A stretch of DNA of 64,000 nt from Vibrio gazogenes (lineage in GTDB: Bacteria > Pseudomonadota > Gammaproteobacteria > Enterobacterales > Vibrionaceae): contig NZ_CP092587.1 in assembly GCF_023920225.1 (NCBI RefSeq), positions 2,356,001 through 2,420,000 on the forward strand. The letters are read 5' to 3'. A program made the translations under genes and the position numbers. Under the pieces are notes generated by a model, which made no database searches, was not told the DNA's origin, and saw only the letters and a list, made by a program, of their open reading frames with translations. Shown here in pieces: positions 34,763 through 44,772 of the stretch. Each line of letters starts with the position of its first letter. Position 1 is the first letter of the stretch.

Positions 34763-35665
34763 ATGATAGGAAAAAAAGATAATGTCCAAGCGCTGGAGCG
34801 ATTTAGCGAGCAATTGGAAATTGAAGGAAGAAGCTTATGGCAAGATGCCAGAATGCGCTTTCTACGCAACAAAGCAGCAATGGTCAGTCTGGTCATTCTG
34901 GTTTTGATTACCTTGGCAGTCCTCATCCTGCCTTATGCAGCGACTTACAGTTTTGATGATACCGATTGGTATGCGATGAATGCAGCACCTTCCGCTGAAC
35001 ATATCTTCGGCACGGATGCGCTGGGCCGGGATTTGTATGTCCGTACCTTAATTGGTGGTCAAATCTCACTGGCTGTCGGTGTTCTGGGTGCGCTGGTTGC
35101 TGTCATTATCGGCACACTGTATGGCGCAGCTTCCGGATTTATCGGTGGTCGCGTGGACCGTGTCATGATGCGTATGCTAGAAATTTTGTACGCGATCCCC
35201 TTTATGTTTTTCGTCATCGTGCTGGTGACTTTCTTTGGTCGTAACATCATGCTCATCTTTGTTGCCATCGGTGCGATCTCCTGGCTGGATATGGCCCGGA
35301 TTGTTCGGGGGCAGACTCTGAGCTTACGCAGTAAAGAATTTATCGAAGCGGCACATGTTTGTGGCGTTAGCCAGTGGAAAATCATTACCCGCCATATCGT
35401 CCCGAATGTACTGGGCATTGTGGTCGTCTATTCGACACTGCTCATCCCGACGATGATTCTGACTGAGTCATTCCTCTCTTTCCTTGGTCTGGGTGTTCAG
35501 GAACCACGGACAAGCTGGGGGGCTTTGCTGCAAGAAGGTGCAAATACGATGGATCTGGCAATCTGGCAGCTCGCATTTCCTGCGGCATTTATGATTATAA
35601 CTCTATTTTGTTTTAACTATGTTGGCGATGGATTGCGTGATGCACTCGATCCAAAAGACAGATAA
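34763..35665 (+). CDS. oppC: oligopeptide ABC transporter permease OppC
   Basis: The second membrane subunit, 300 residues. An N-terminal cytoplasmic segment (LEIEGRSLWQDARMRFLRNKAAMVSLVIL) leads into six helices. The coupling region is FIEAAHVCGVSQWKIITRHIVPNVLGIV, followed by ILTESFLSFLGLGVQEPRTSWG, the conserved OppC/DppC signature. It pairs with OppB to form the translocation pore. A GAGAGAGGCAG segment precedes the ATG, and the gene ends 14 bp before oppD. Confidence 0.95.
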   Translation: MIGKKDNVQALERFSEQLEIEGRSLWQDARMRFLRNKAAMVSLVILVLITLAVLILPYAATYSFDDTDWYAMNAAPSAEHIFGTDALGRDLYVRTLIGGQISLAVGVLGALVAVIIGTLYGAASGFIGGRVDRVMMRMLEILYAIPFMFFVIVLVTFFGRNIMLIFVAIGAISWLDMARIVRGQTLSLRSKEFIEAAHVCGVSQWKIITRHIVPNVLGIVVVYSTLLIPTMILTESFLSFLGLGVQEPRTSWGALLQEGANTMDLAIWQLAFPAAFMIITLFCFNYVGDGLRDALDPKDR

Positions 35666-35679
35666 TCCGGGAGCACTGT

Positions 35680-36651
35680 ATGAACTTACTTGATGTAAAA
35701 GATCTGCGGGTTGAATTCTCGACACCGGATGGCACCGTGACTGCCGTCAACGATCTGAACTTTTCATTAAAACAGGGTGAGACTCTGGGAATCGTCGGTG
35801 AGTCCGGCTCTGGAAAATCTCAGACTGTGTTTGCAATGATGGGGCTACTGGCAAAGAACGGCAAAGTTTCCGGTAGTGCCCTGTTTGAAGGCCAAGAGAT
35901 CCTGAATCTGCCAGAGAAATCGCTCAATAAAATTCGCGCAGAGCAGATTGCCATGATATTTCAGGATCCGATGACCTCTTTGAATCCTTATATGAAAGTT
36001 AGTACCCAGCTCATGGAAGTACTGATGAAGCATAAAGGCATGGGAAAATCGGAGGCATTCGAAGAATCAATTCGGATGCTGGAAGCGGTTAAGATTCCGG
36101 AAGCACGTAAGCGTATCAGCATGTATCCTCATGAATTCTCAGGAGGAATGCGCCAACGGGTGATGATCGCCATGGCATTGCTGTGCCGTCCCAAATTATT
36201 AATCGCTGATGAGCCGACAACAGCACTCGATGTCACCGTTCAGGCCCAGATTATGGATCTGCTTAACGAATTGAAATCAGAGTTCAACACTGCGATTATC
36301 ATGATTACTCACGATCTTGGTGTGGTCGCCGGCTCTTGTGAGAAAGTCTTGGTGATGTACGCAGGCCGAACCATGGAATACGGCAGCGTCAACGATATTT
36401 TCTATCAGCCGAGTCATCCTTATGCTGAAGGGTTACTTCGAGCGATTCCTCGTCTGGATACCGAAGGTGACGTCCTCCCGACTATTCCGGGCAACCCACC
36501 CAATCTACTACGGCTTCCACCCGGCTGTCCTTATCAGGAACGATGCCATCGGGTTACAGAACGCTGTAAACGTGAAACGCCAGCCCTTACAACGTTTGGC
36601 AATCAACGTCAACGGGCCTGTTTTTCTGACTGGGAGACTTGGGAAAAATGA
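35680..36651 (+). CDS. oppD: oligopeptide ABC transporter ATPase OppD
   Basis: One of the two ATPases of the peptide importer, 323 residues. It has Walker [11 protein letters not shown]-loop [13 protein letters not shown], signature [15 protein letters not shown], Walker [15 protein letters not shown] and the switch His in ITHDLG. The C-terminal oligopeptide-transporter extension carries the four-cysteine pattern ([16 protein letters not shown] and RACF), known in this family to hold an iron-sulphur cluster in some members. Its TGA overlaps the oppF ATG (ATGA). Confidence 0.96.
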   Translation: MNLLDVKDLRVEFSTPDGTVTAVNDLNFSLKQGETLGIVGESGSGKSQTVFAMMGLLAKNGKVSGSALFEGQEILNLPEKSLNKIRAEQIAMIFQDPMTSLNPYMKVSTQLMEVLMKHKGMGKSEAFEESIRMLEAVKIPEARKRISMYPHEFSGGMRQRVMIAMALLCRPKLLIADEPTTALDVTVQAQIMDLLNELKSEFNTAIIMITHDLGVVAGSCEKVLVMYAGRTMEYGSVNDIFYQPSHPYAEGLLRAIPRLDTEGDVLPTIPGNPPNLLRLPPGCPYQERCHRVTERCKRETPALTTFGNQRQRACFSDWETWEK

Positions 36652-37634
36652 ATCAGAAACCCTTACTACTTGATATCAAAGATTTGAAAGTTCATTTTCA
36701 GATAGCTTCAAAGTCGGCTTGGCCTTGGTCACCGCCTACTGCACTCAAAGCCGTTGATGGGGTGAATGCCCGCCTTTATGAAGGTGAGACTCTGGGTGTG
36801 GTCGGTGAGTCCGGTTGTGGTAAATCCACTTTTGCACGTGCAATTATCGGACTGGTTAACGCAACGGAAGGTGAAGTGCTTTGGCTCGGCCAAGACCTGA
36901 CCCGTATGAAAGCCGTACAGCGTCGGGAAACCCGTAAAGATATTCAGATGATCTTTCAGGATCCGTTGGCATCGCTTAATCCGCGGATGACGATTGGTAA
37001 CATCATTGCTGAACCTCTCCAGACATTTTATCCGGAACTCTCCTCTCTGGAAGTGAAAGATCGCGTCAAAGAAATGATGATGCGTGTCGGATTATTGCCG
37101 AACCTCATTAACCGTTACCCACATGAATTTTCTGGTGGACAGTGTCAGCGGATTGGGATTGCCCGAGCCTTAATTCTACGACCCAAAATGATCATCTGTG
37201 ACGAACCTGTTTCAGCACTGGACGTGTCGATTCAGGCACAAGTTGTCAATTTGCTCAAAGAGATACAAAAAGAGCTTGGATTGAGCCTGGTATTTATTGC
37301 CCATGACCTATCGGTCGTGAAGCACATTTCTGACCGGGTCATGGTGATGTATCTGGGGAATGTCGTCGAGATTGGTGAAGCCGATAAGCTGTTTGCAACC
37401 CCGAAACATCCCTATACAACCGCTCTGATGACGGCTGTACCAATTCCCGATCCTAATCTGGAACGGCAGAAAAACATTCAGATGCTGGAAGGTGATCTCC
37501 CGTCACCAATCAATCCACCATCCGGCTGTGTGTTCCGCACCCGCTGCCCGAAAGCACAACCACAATGTGCCCAAAATAAACCGGTACTGAGTGGCGATGA
37601 GCATCATGCGGTCGCCTGCCCTATCGTGCTCTGA
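36648..37634 (+). CDS. oppF: oligopeptide ABC transporter ATPase OppF
   Basis: The second ATPase, 328 residues from the ATG at 36648 that overlaps the oppD stop. It has Walker A GESGCGKST, Q-loop MIFQDPLASLNPRM, signature FSGGQCQRIGIARAL, Walker B IICDEPVSALDVS and IAHDLSVVKHI. The C-terminal extension has CVFRTRCPKAQPQC and a final AVACPIVL. It completes the heterodimeric motor with OppD. A 9-bp hairpin about 13 bp downstream probably marks the end of the operon. Confidence 0.96.
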   Translation: MNQKPLLLDIKDLKVHFQIASKSAWPWSPPTALKAVDGVNARLYEGETLGVVGESGCGKSTFARAIIGLVNATEGEVLWLGQDLTRMKAVQRRETRKDIQMIFQDPLASLNPRMTIGNIIAEPLQTFYPELSSLEVKDRVKEMMMRVGLLPNLINRYPHEFSGGQCQRIGIARALILRPKMIICDEPVSALDVSIQAQVVNLLKEIQKELGLSLVFIAHDLSVVKHISDRVMVMYLGNVVEIGEADKLFATPKHPYTTALMTAVPIPDPNLERQKNIQMLEGDLPSPINPPSGCVFRTRCPKAQPQCAQNKPVLSGDEHHAVACPIVL

Positions 37635-37646
37635 TTTGTGACCGAA

Positions 37647-37687
37647 AACCTGAAGGCGAAGATATCTCACATCATCGTCTTCAGGTT
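37647..37687 (+). terminator. hairpin after oppF, probable operon end
   Basis: AACCTGAAG (37647-37655) and CTTCAGGTT (37679-37687) form a perfect 9-bp stem with a long loop. It is followed by CCTATCC and not by a T run, so it is at best a weak intrinsic terminator or a stability hairpin. Confidence 0.45.
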
Positions 37688-37868
37688 CCTATCCTCATTT
37701 GAGTTCCCTCTCTCCATACTCCGCGTATACAAACATATAACACGCTGACCATATGCTTCATCAAACAAGCTCACGACCCGAGTCAAATCCAGCAATTTTG
37801 TTCAAGTTTTTCTAAATTGACTTTTCTATCATAAAATAAAAGTGATACGCAGCAGGTTAGGTATTCAT

Positions 37869-38708
37869 ATGCGAACAGGTAATCATTTCAAATTTGAAAA
37901 CAGCACTGCGCTTGAGGGCGTCAAGATACTGACGGCAAATATGCACGATTTCAGTTATGACAAACATGCACATGAAGAATACTCTTTGGGTGTGACATTG
38001 CGCGGCAGGCAAGATTTTTTCTGTTGTCACCGCTTTCATCAAAGCCCTCCCGGTGGCGTCATACTCTTCAATCCTGATGATGTTCATGATGGGCATTCAG
38101 GCGGTACAACGGATTTGTCATATGTGATCACGTATATCCACCCTCAAACATTTCATGCCCTTTTTCTCGCACTGGGTGTGAAACCAAATCACACTGTCCG
38201 AGTTGAAGGCACGTTGTTTGACGATCTGATTCTCAAGCAACAGATTCTGACTTTCATCCGCATCGTCAACAGCGGCGATCACTCGAAAATCGAACAGGAA
38301 CTGGCCCTATTTCGTTTAGCACATACGTTGGTAAAAAAATCAGGGGCTTTATATGAAGCAAAGCCGCAACGACGTCAGGATGTCTTACTGAACCGAGCCA
38401 AATCCTTCATTCTCAGTCAGTATCGGGACGATTTAATCGTCGATGATATTGCGGCTGTCGCGAATATGTCGAAATATCATTTTATTCGACTATTTCGGGC
38501 ACAATTCGGGATTACGCCTCACCAGTACGTACTCAACTGCCGTATCAACGGAGCACAAAAAGCGCTTGAGTCCGGCCTCCCCGCCTCAGCGGTTGCACAA
38601 ATGTTCCGTTTTGCAGACGTCAGTCATATGAACCGCCGCTTCAAAAAACTCTATGGTATGACCCCGAAACAGTATCAAACACAACTGAATCTGGTACCAC
38701 AACGCTAA
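37869..38708 (+). CDS. AraC-family transcriptional regulator
   Basis: A 279-residue regulator: an N-terminal cupin-like ligand domain (HAHEEYSLGVTLRGRQDFFC, with NPDDVHDGHSGG) and a C-terminal double helix-turn-helix (DDIAAVANMSKYHFIRLFRAQFGITPHQY and the second helix pair ending TPKQYQ). The start at 37869 follows AGGT; the open frame extends nine codons further. The next gene, 49 bp downstream, encodes a LysE-type exporter. This AraC-LysE pair is common, with the regulator controlling the exporter in response to the exported amino acid or analogue. The ligand is unknown. Confidence 0.9.
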   Translation: MRTGNHFKFENSTALEGVKILTANMHDFSYDKHAHEEYSLGVTLRGRQDFFCCHRFHQSPPGGVILFNPDDVHDGHSGGTTDLSYVITYIHPQTFHALFLALGVKPNHTVRVEGTLFDDLILKQQILTFIRIVNSGDHSKIEQELALFRLAHTLVKKSGALYEAKPQRRQDVLLNRAKSFILSQYRDDLIVDDIAAVANMSKYHFIRLFRAQFGITPHQYVLNCRINGAQKALESGLPASAVAQMFRFADVSHMNRRFKKLYGMTPKQYQTQLNLVPQR

Positions 38709-38757
38709 CCAGCAATATCATTCCTCCTGATAACCATCAAAACAGGTCTGTCATCTT

Positions 38758-39351
38758 ATGCTAGCAATATGGATTTATGCTCTGGGAATCATGTATTCCC
38801 CCGGCCCGGTCAATCTACTCAGTCTAAACGGCGGGATGCAGGGACACACGCGTCGCCACATTGGATTTTTCTTTGGGGTGGCCTGTGCAATGTTCATCCT
38901 ATTTATCAGTTTAAGTTACCTTGGTCACTCACTCGTCAATGATGAGATTCTCCCTTATATCGCACTCTGCGGATGCAGTTACATTCTATATCTCGCCTGG
39001 CAGTTGATACGCTCATCAGTGACACTCAAGCCATATACCGCCTTCACGCTTTCATTCAAAAGCGGGCTCATGATGCAACTACTCAACCCCAAAGGGCTGA
39101 TTGCAACACTCCCCATTGCAACGATTCAGTTTCCGGCACAAAACATGACTGAAGGACAGGTCATCTGGTGGTCTGTTGCACTGTCGCTGTTTGCCGGATG
39201 TGCGCCCGGGAGTTATTCGGTTATCGGTGGGATTGTCGGAAAACACCTGCTGAATGCGAACTGGTTGCAACGTATACAACAACTATTGGCCTTACTCTTA
39301 GTTTATACAGCGTTCAGTATCGGCTATGAGCATATCTATAAAGCTTGGTAA
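38758..39351 (+). CDS. LysE-family amino-acid exporter
   Basis: A 197-residue inner-membrane protein with about six helices. The N-terminal motif YSPGPVNLLSLNGGMQGHTRR is the LysE/RhtB signature, and FKSGLMMQLLNPKGLIATLPI in the middle matches the conserved NPK region. The gene begins 49 bp after the AraC regulator and is probably co-transcribed. Export of amino acids or related compounds is inferred from family. The first helix is slightly shorter than usual, so an upstream start is possible but no other good ATG precedes it. Confidence 0.88.
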   Translation: MLAIWIYALGIMYSPGPVNLLSLNGGMQGHTRRHIGFFFGVACAMFILFISLSYLGHSLVNDEILPYIALCGCSYILYLAWQLIRSSVTLKPYTAFTLSFKSGLMMQLLNPKGLIATLPIATIQFPAQNMTEGQVIWWSVALSLFAGCAPGSYSVIGGIVGKHLLNANWLQRIQQLLALLLVYTAFSIGYEHIYKAW

Positions 39352-39418
39352 TCGTTTTCAAAACAACATCTAAAACGTCATACTGTGTATCAATCGTTTG
39401 TCGATAGCACCACAAAAA

Positions 39419-39438
39419 ACGGGCTCAGAAGAGCCCGT
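39419..39438 (-). terminator. terminator of the CurA-like gene
   Basis: ACGGGCTC (39419-39426) and GAGCCCGT (39431-39438) pair with a 4-base loop. On the minus strand the stem is followed by TTTTTTG. It ends the transcript whose stop codon is at 39464. Confidence 0.88.
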
Positions 39439-39463
39439 CAGCGATAGAAGTATGAGCAGAATC

Positions 39464-40459
39464 TTATAACTCGACGATTAACTTACCTTGATTATCACCA
39501 CTAAATAGCAATTTAATCGCATCAGGTGCATTCTCGATACCATGAATAACATGGGTGCGATACTTCAGCTCTCCTTTCATCAGCATGCCGCCTAAAGCCA
39601 AGCCATAGTCAGCAAACCGATCAAAGTGATCTGGCATGGTAAAGCCCTGAATCGATAGGCGACGCTTAATAATATTCATCCAACTCGGCCCCGGATCGGG
39701 CTGGTCTTTATTGTATTCAGCAATCAGACCACAGACCGCGATACGTCCATGCGCATTCATCCGGGAAAAAATAGGCGCCTGAGCAACCCCACCGGTATTT
39801 TCAAAAAACAGATCAATCCCATCCGGTGTGGCAGTTGCCAGTTGTTCAGCAAAGTCTGGATCGTGATAATTCACAGCGGCATTAAACCCTAACTCTTCAG
39901 TAATCCAGCGCCCTTTTTCTTCATTACCGACAACCCCGACGACTCGCAGTCCGAGATTCTTCGCCATTTGTCCAACGAGTGAACCGACCGACCCAGCGGC
40001 TGCCGTGATAACTAATGTTTGTCCTGGCTTTGGCTGTAAAACCTGATACAAGCCATGATACGCCGTAACGCCCGGTAGTGAGATCACCGCCAGTACAGCC
40101 TCAGCCGGAATCTCCGCCGGTATTTTGTTCAGCCCGGTTCCGTTTGAAACCAGATATTCCTGCATACCCGTCATTCCTAGCACTCGGGTTCCTTCAGGGA
40201 AATCCGGATGTTTGGAAGACACAACCTCACCCATGCCGCTTGCACGCATGACATCACCGAGTTGCACCGGGGGAATATAGCTACTCTCATCTGAGCTCAT
40301 CCAGCCTCGCATTGCAGGATCCAGAGAAAGATGCGTGACTTTGACCAAAAACTCGCCCTCTTGTGGCGTTGGTATTGTTGCTGTTTCTGTTGAAAATACA
40401 TCCGCAGTAATTTCCTGCTGGGGTCTCTCAACCAAATGAACCGCCCGATATGTCTGCAT
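39464..40459 (-). CDS. NADPH-dependent oxidoreductase, CurA/leukotriene B4-dehydrogenase type
   Basis: A 331-residue medium-chain reductase without zinc ligands that reduces activated double bonds with NADPH. It resembles E. coli CurA. Characteristic pieces are LSLDPAMRGWMS near the N-terminus, LPGVTAYHGLYQV, the nucleotide-binding AAAGSVGSLVGQMAKNLG and FFENTGGVAQ. The C-terminus is HGIENAPDAIKLLFSGDNQGKLIV. The start at 40459 follows AGAGGA; a longer open frame to 40543 has no such site. Physiological substrate not predictable. Monocistronic. Confidence 0.92.
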   Translation of the reverse strand: MQTYRAVHLVERPQQEITADVFSTETATIPTPQEGEFLVKVTHLSLDPAMRGWMSSDESSYIPPVQLGDVMRASGMGEVVSSKHPDFPEGTRVLGMTGMQEYLVSNGTGLNKIPAEIPAEAVLAVISLPGVTAYHGLYQVLQPKPGQTLVITAAAGSVGSLVGQMAKNLGLRVVGVVGNEEKGRWITEELGFNAAVNYHDPDFAEQLATATPDGIDLFFENTGGVAQAPIFSRMNAHGRIAVCGLIAEYNKDQPDPGPSWMNIIKRRLSIQGFTMPDHFDRFADYGLALGGMLMKGELKYRTHVIHGIENAPDAIKLLFSGDNQGKLIVEL

Positions 40460-40617
40460 GTTTTCCTCTCTCATCGAATGCTTCGTTGTCATCACTACAA
40501 CAACATGTTGAACGTCATATCCCATTGTTCTCAAATAGGTCACCTTTCATGTGGTAGAAATGATGCGTTCAATCTCTTAACCTATCATTATAATTTCAGT
40601 GGGAGTTATTAAATATT

Positions 40618-40809
40618 ATGAATATTTCCTATTCAAGAAACGTAGTCAATAATATATATGGTGACGATTCAGATCATTTTAAAGTACGGGTGTATATAAA
40701 ATTAGGGAATGCTAAATATCAAATAAACAACGATAAACTGCCAACTGAAATTATTGATGGCTCTTATCAGATAACAGTATTTCATTTTTATTGCTTGGTT
40801 AAGTTTTAA
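40618..40809 (+). CDS. small hypothetical protein
   Basis: A 63-codon AT-rich open frame opposite in strand to its neighbours. TGGGAG lies 11 bases before the ATG, a poor spacing. The product is hydrophilic with Asn/Tyr-rich sequence (NNIYGDDSDHF) and ends FHFYCLVKF. No family recognised; the stop overlaps by four bases the end of the convergent gene at 40806. It may not be real. Confidence 0.3.
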   Translation: MNISYSRNVVNNIYGDDSDHFKVRVYIKLGNAKYQINNDKLPTEIIDGSYQITVFHFYCLVKF

Positions 40810-41141
40810 ACGAATGAAGATTCCATACAGGGTTCCAGCTGAATCGATATAGCTTTACCATCCAGCGAGGCATATTCAGTCCCCATTGGCGCATCGCCAA
40901 TCGACAATGATAATTCCATAGAATCATCGTGTTCTGATGTCACTGCGGGTATACCTTCTCCAAATTGTTCAGCGAAATCTTCATCCAGAAATGCGAAGGT
41001 GATGAAATAGCTTTTCCCGAGACGAATATCACTGGGGACATGACCTAAGAAACATTGAACAATTGAACCATGAATATCAAATGTGATCTCTTCTCGAACT
41101 TCTGGATTAATATGAACGACTTTTGCTTTATATTTTCTCAT
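40806..41141 (-). CDS. hypothetical protein, 111 residues
   Basis: An unrecognised cytoplasmic protein with no signal peptide or membrane helix. CGGAGA stands six bases before ATG 41141, a convincing ribosome-binding site; the open frame extends 17 codons further without one. The sequence is acidic, beginning MRKYKAKVVHINPEVREEITFD and containing FLDEDFAEQFGEGIP. It has regular alternation suggesting beta structure, as in small binding domains. It sits alone in an AT-rich patch between the CurA-like gene and topB, not conserved in the gene order I recall, so possibly accessory. Confidence 0.6.
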   Translation of the reverse strand: MRKYKAKVVHINPEVREEITFDIHGSIVQCFLGHVPSDIRLGKSYFITFAFLDEDFAEQFGEGIPAVTSEHDDSMELSLSIGDAPMGTEYASLDGKAISIQLEPCMESSFV

Positions 41142-41446
41142 GAAGTCTCCGTTATTATATTTTAATGAATAGTATTTCACATCCGTAAACACTATTAAAA
41201 ATGATACAGCGAGGCGTTATACTCCGAGTCAGAATAACCGATAATTACCGACATGATATGGAATCAACCCTCATTTATTTGTTTTTATTCATATAGATAT
41301 ACATACAAATCAATCAATAAAATCAATCGACCAGTCAACAACCCTGATAATGCGACGATTTGCCTTCATAAGCATAGTCGATTTATAGAAAGAGACAATC
41401 CATTCTTCAAATAAACGACCTCCTCACATCACTGACGTCTTCTTCT
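41142..41446. other. AT-rich gap between the hypothetical gene and topB
   Basis: The 305 bp hold the promoter region of the hypothetical gene and the 3' side of topB. I saw no terminator, repeat or open frame of interest. Confidence 0.5.
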
Positions 41447-43396
41447 TCAGGTTGATGAAGCGCTAGACGACTTTCTTGAACCTCGTTTGGCAAACGACTT
41501 TCTTGTCCGCGAACGCTTCACCGGCTGAGGGAGTGAACGTAAAGAATCCGGTGGCGGTGCCGTTTTCACTTGTTGCATTAAATGATCAATCTGTTGCGTC
41601 AAAGTAGTCATAAAAGGCTGATAAGCCTGATTTTTCTCCGCCATATCCTGAAGCTGATGCTCCCATTGAGCCGTCATATCCGGATATGTCGATGCTACGG
41701 GCAATGCATGTATCAACCCTCGCCCTGCTGGCGTGCTGCGGATCTGTTTTCCTTCCCGCTGTAAGAGTTGACGTTTGATCAGCATATCAATAATACCGGC
41801 ACGAGTCGCTTCCGTGCCGAGCCCGTCGGTTTCCCGTAAAATTTTTTTCAGAGATTTATCTTCAACAAATCGAGCGATCCCCGTCATCGCCAGCAATAGG
41901 GTAGCTTCAGTAAAAGGCCGTGGAGGTTCGGTCTGATGGTTGCCGATTTCGCCTTCACGACAGGTCAATACAGTTCCTTTGGTCAGCGGGGGAACGGCGT
42001 CAAGACCATCTTGGTCATCATCACGAAACCCTGTAACAGTCTTCCAGCCCGGCGAGACCATTTGCTTCCCTTTGGCAATAAAAGTACCACCGGCAATATC
42101 AAATACCAATTGAGACTCGGCATAACACGCAGGCGGATAAAACTGAATCAAATATTGTTTAGCAATTAATTGATAAACTTTTTGCTCATCACCTGACAAT
42201 ATTGCGGTCTTTGTCTTCGGTGTGGGGATGATGGCATGGTGTGCGTCAACCTTACTGTCGTTCCATGCTTTGGATTTCAAAGATAAATCAGCTCCCTCGA
42301 CCGCTTGCTTCAGCGCTGGCGCAATATTTGAGATTGCTGCGGTCACCGAGGCTGACGCCTGCCAATGCTCCGTTGGCAGATAGCGGCAATCTGAACGGGG
42401 ATAGGTGATCAATTTATGTTTCTCATACAACCCCTGACATACGTTCAGCACTTGCTGGGCGCTCATCCCATATTTTTTCGCCGCATCAATTTGTAAAGCA
42501 GAGAGCGAATAAGGTAACGGGGCATTTTGGCGCGTTTGTTTTTGTTCTGAATCCGTGACAGTCGCTGGCTGACCTTGTATTCGTCTGGCGACGTTTTCGA
42601 CCAATGGACGATGAAGAACATGTCCTTCGTCATCCTGCCACGGACGGCAAGCTTCACTCGGTTTCCAGCGAGCCCGGATATCAAAGGTTTGATCCGCAGT
42701 GTGATAGGGTATCAAGGCATGCAGGGAAAAATAATCCCGAGGCACAAAGTTTTCAATGGTCTCATCTCGACGAACCACCAACCCTAACACCGGTGTCTGA
42801 ACCCTGCCGACTGACAACACGCCCTGATAACCAGATTGCTGCCCCAACAGTGTATAAGCTCTCGACATATTCATGCCATACAGCCAATCTGCCCGGGACC
42901 GTGCCAATGCAGAGACAGAGAGCGGTATAAATTCTCGGTTTTGCCGGATCTGCTGCAATGCCCGTTTGACCGCAGACGGATTGAGATCGTTAATCAACAG
43001 ACGTTCCGTGTCGGCGCGGCGCTGTTGACTGACTCGACAATACTCTAACACTTCATCCACCAGCAGTTGCCCTTCACGATCCGGGTCTCCGGCGTGAACA
43101 ATCTGTAGTGGCGATTTAAGCAGTTTCTTAATCACGGTCAGTTGCCGTGAGGACGATTTTCGAGGACGAAGTTGCCATTGCTGCGGCACAATCGGTAAAT
43201 CTTCCAGCCGCCATTTCTTATAGCGATCATCGTAGACTTCCGGTTCGACCTGTTCTAAAAGATGACCGATACACCATGTGACAATATCACCATTACCACA
43301 ACGAATACATCCATCCTCCTTCTGGTGAGGACGGGGTAAAACATCGGCAATCGCACGGCCGAGACTCGGTTTTTCAGCAATAAATAGACGAGGCAT
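41447..43396 (-). CDS. topB: DNA topoisomerase III
   Basis: A type IA topoisomerase that decatenates and resolves single-stranded DNA links, 649 residues. The TOPRIM domain starts [21 protein letters not shown] and contains the acidic triad region [18 protein letters not shown]. The active-site tyrosine is in [14 protein letters not shown], and the late conserved motif is [26 protein letters not shown]. The C-terminal 30 residues are basic and Ser-rich, a DNA-binding tail; zinc fingers are absent, as in E. coli TopB. It is followed upstream on the same strand by grxD with a terminator between them, as in V. cholerae gene order (from memory). Confidence 0.95.
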   Translation of the reverse strand: MPRLFIAEKPSLGRAIADVLPRPHQKEDGCIRCGNGDIVTWCIGHLLEQVEPEVYDDRYKKWRLEDLPIVPQQWQLRPRKSSSRQLTVIKKLLKSPLQIVHAGDPDREGQLLVDEVLEYCRVSQQRRADTERLLINDLNPSAVKRALQQIRQNREFIPLSVSALARSRADWLYGMNMSRAYTLLGQQSGYQGVLSVGRVQTPVLGLVVRRDETIENFVPRDYFSLHALIPYHTADQTFDIRARWKPSEACRPWQDDEGHVLHRPLVENVARRIQGQPATVTDSEQKQTRQNAPLPYSLSALQIDAAKKYGMSAQQVLNVCQGLYEKHKLITYPRSDCRYLPTEHWQASASVTAAISNIAPALKQAVEGADLSLKSKAWNDSKVDAHHAIIPTPKTKTAILSGDEQKVYQLIAKQYLIQFYPPACYAESQLVFDIAGGTFIAKGKQMVSPGWKTVTGFRDDDQDGLDAVPPLTKGTVLTCREGEIGNHQTEPPRPFTEATLLLAMTGIARFVEDKSLKKILRETDGLGTEATRAGIIDMLIKRQLLQREGKQIRSTPAGRGLIHALPVASTYPDMTAQWEHQLQDMAEKNQAYQPFMTTLTQQIDHLMQQVKTAPPPDSLRSLPQPVKRSRTRKSFAKRGSRKSSSASST

Positions 43397-43405
43397 ACAA
43401 ATATA

Positions 43406-43429
43406 AAGGCCACAAAAATTTGTGGCCTT
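43406..43429 (-). terminator. terminator between grxD and topB
   Basis: AAGGCCACAAA (43406-43416) and TTTGTGGCCTT (43419-43429) form a perfect 11-bp stem. On the minus strand it is followed by TATATTTG. It lies between the grxD stop (43463) and the topB start (43396), so topB needs its own promoter or read-through. Confidence 0.8.
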
Positions 43430-43462
43430 AACATAACAGGATCAACTGTAAATTTATACAGT

Positions 43463-43795
43463 TTACTCTTCTTTTTCTACGCGTGCTGCGGCTTCTTTAA
43501 TCAGCGGTTGTAGCTCTCCTTTCTGGAACATTTCCAGAATGATGTCACAACCACCAACCAACTCGCCTTCTATCCATAGCTGAGGAAACGTTGGCCACTG
43601 GGCATAAATGGGTAACTCTGCACGGATATCCGGATTTTGAAGAATATCAACATAAGCAAATTTTTCTCCACAAGCCATCAATGCCTGTGCAGCCTGAGAT
43701 GAAAAACCACAACTAGGTAGCTTAGGCGAGCCTTTCATATAAAGCAGAATTGAATTGTCAGAAATCTGCTTTTTAATTTTATCGATTGTTTCCAT
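43463..43795 (-). CDS. grxD: monothiol glutaredoxin 4
   Basis: A 110-residue monothiol glutaredoxin that binds a [2Fe-2S] cluster with glutathione and takes part in iron-sulphur trafficking. The active site is PSCGFSSQAAQAL with Cys29, and the GSH-binding parts WPTFPQLWIEGELVGGCDI follow. Length and motifs equal E. coli GrxD. It is divergent from sodB, a pairing that is common in Vibrio and links iron-sulphur and superoxide functions. Confidence 0.96.
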   Translation of the reverse strand: METIDKIKKQISDNSILLYMKGSPKLPSCGFSSQAAQALMACGEKFAYVDILQNPDIRAELPIYAQWPTFPQLWIEGELVGGCDIILEMFQKGELQPLIKEAAARVEKEE

Positions 43796-44049
43796 GATGT
43801 CCTCGTCAGAGCGTTTGAAAATATCGGCTATTCTAAATCATTAACGGAGAATAAAAAGCCTATTATTATTATGGTCTCTTTCGTTCCGGATACAACGCTG
43901 TCTGGTTGTGTTGATAAATTAGTGCTTTAAATAAAGTAAAAACTTGCTAAAATAGAACCAAGTCAGTCGTTTTGACGAACATCAAAAGAAAATAACTCTG
44001 GAAGCTAACTGAAAGAGAGACTCTTTCAAACACAATGGAGAACTGAGCA

Positions 44050-44634
44050 ATGTCATTTGAACTTCCCGCTCTTCCTTATGCAAAAGATGCATTGGAACCT
44101 CATATTTCAGCAGAAACACTCGACTATCACCATGGTAAACACCACAACACATATGTGGTTAAGCTGAATGGCCTGATCCTAGGCACTGAATTCGAAAACA
44201 AGTCACTTGAAGAGATCATCAAAACTTCATCTGGCGGCATTTTCAATAACGCGGCTCAGACTTGGAACCACACATTCTACTGGCACTGCCTGTCACCAAA
44301 CGGTGGCGGTGAACCAACAGGTGCTGTTGCTGATGCAATCAATCAGGCGTTTGGTTCTTTCGAAGATTTCAAAGCAAAATTCACAGATTCTGCTGTCAAC
44401 AACTTTGGTTCATCTTGGACTTGGTTGGTGAAAAAAGCTGATGGTTCTCTGGATATTGTCAATACATCCAATGCAGCGACACCAATTACTGAAGCTGGTG
44501 TAACACCACTACTGACTGTTGACCTGTGGGAACACGCCTACTACATCGATTACCGCAACGTGCGTCCTGATTATATGAGTGCTTTCTGGGCACTGGTTAA
44601 CTGGGACTTTGTGGCTGAAAATCTGGCGAAGTAA
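44050..44634 (+). CDS. sodB: iron superoxide dismutase
   Basis: The enzyme converts superoxide to hydrogen peroxide and oxygen in the cytoplasm, 194 residues. Metal ligands are visible: His in [14 protein letters not shown], His in [14 protein letters not shown], and Asp/His in [13 protein letters not shown]. The AAQTWNH context, with Gln in that position, marks the iron-type enzyme, not the manganese type. GGAGAACTGAGCA precedes the ATG. A strong terminator follows. In E. coli sodB is down-regulated by the small RNA RyhB when iron is scarce; whether that holds here is not shown by this sequence. Confidence 0.97.
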   Translation: MSFELPALPYAKDALEPHISAETLDYHHGKHHNTYVVKLNGLILGTEFENKSLEEIIKTSSGGIFNNAAQTWNHTFYWHCLSPNGGGEPTGAVADAINQAFGSFEDFKAKFTDSAVNNFGSSWTWLVKKADGSLDIVNTSNAATPITEAGVTPLLTVDLWEHAYYIDYRNVRPDYMSAFWALVNWDFVAENLAK

Positions 44635-44669
44635 TTCGGTGATTACGAATTTTTCAGGATTTTGACATA

Positions 44670-44697
44670 ATCCCCTGTCTCGGCAGGGGATTTTTTT
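44670..44697 (+). terminator. terminator of sodB
   Basis: TCCCCTG (44671-44677) pairs with CAGGGGA (44684-44690), 6-base loop, followed by TTTTTTT. A textbook intrinsic terminator 36 bases after the sodB stop. Confidence 0.95.
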
Positions 44698-44772
44698 ATA
44701 TAAAATTCAACCAGAATGATATTAAAGTCATCTCCGCGCCTGCCGATATGTAAGCATCAGACGGAGAAGATG

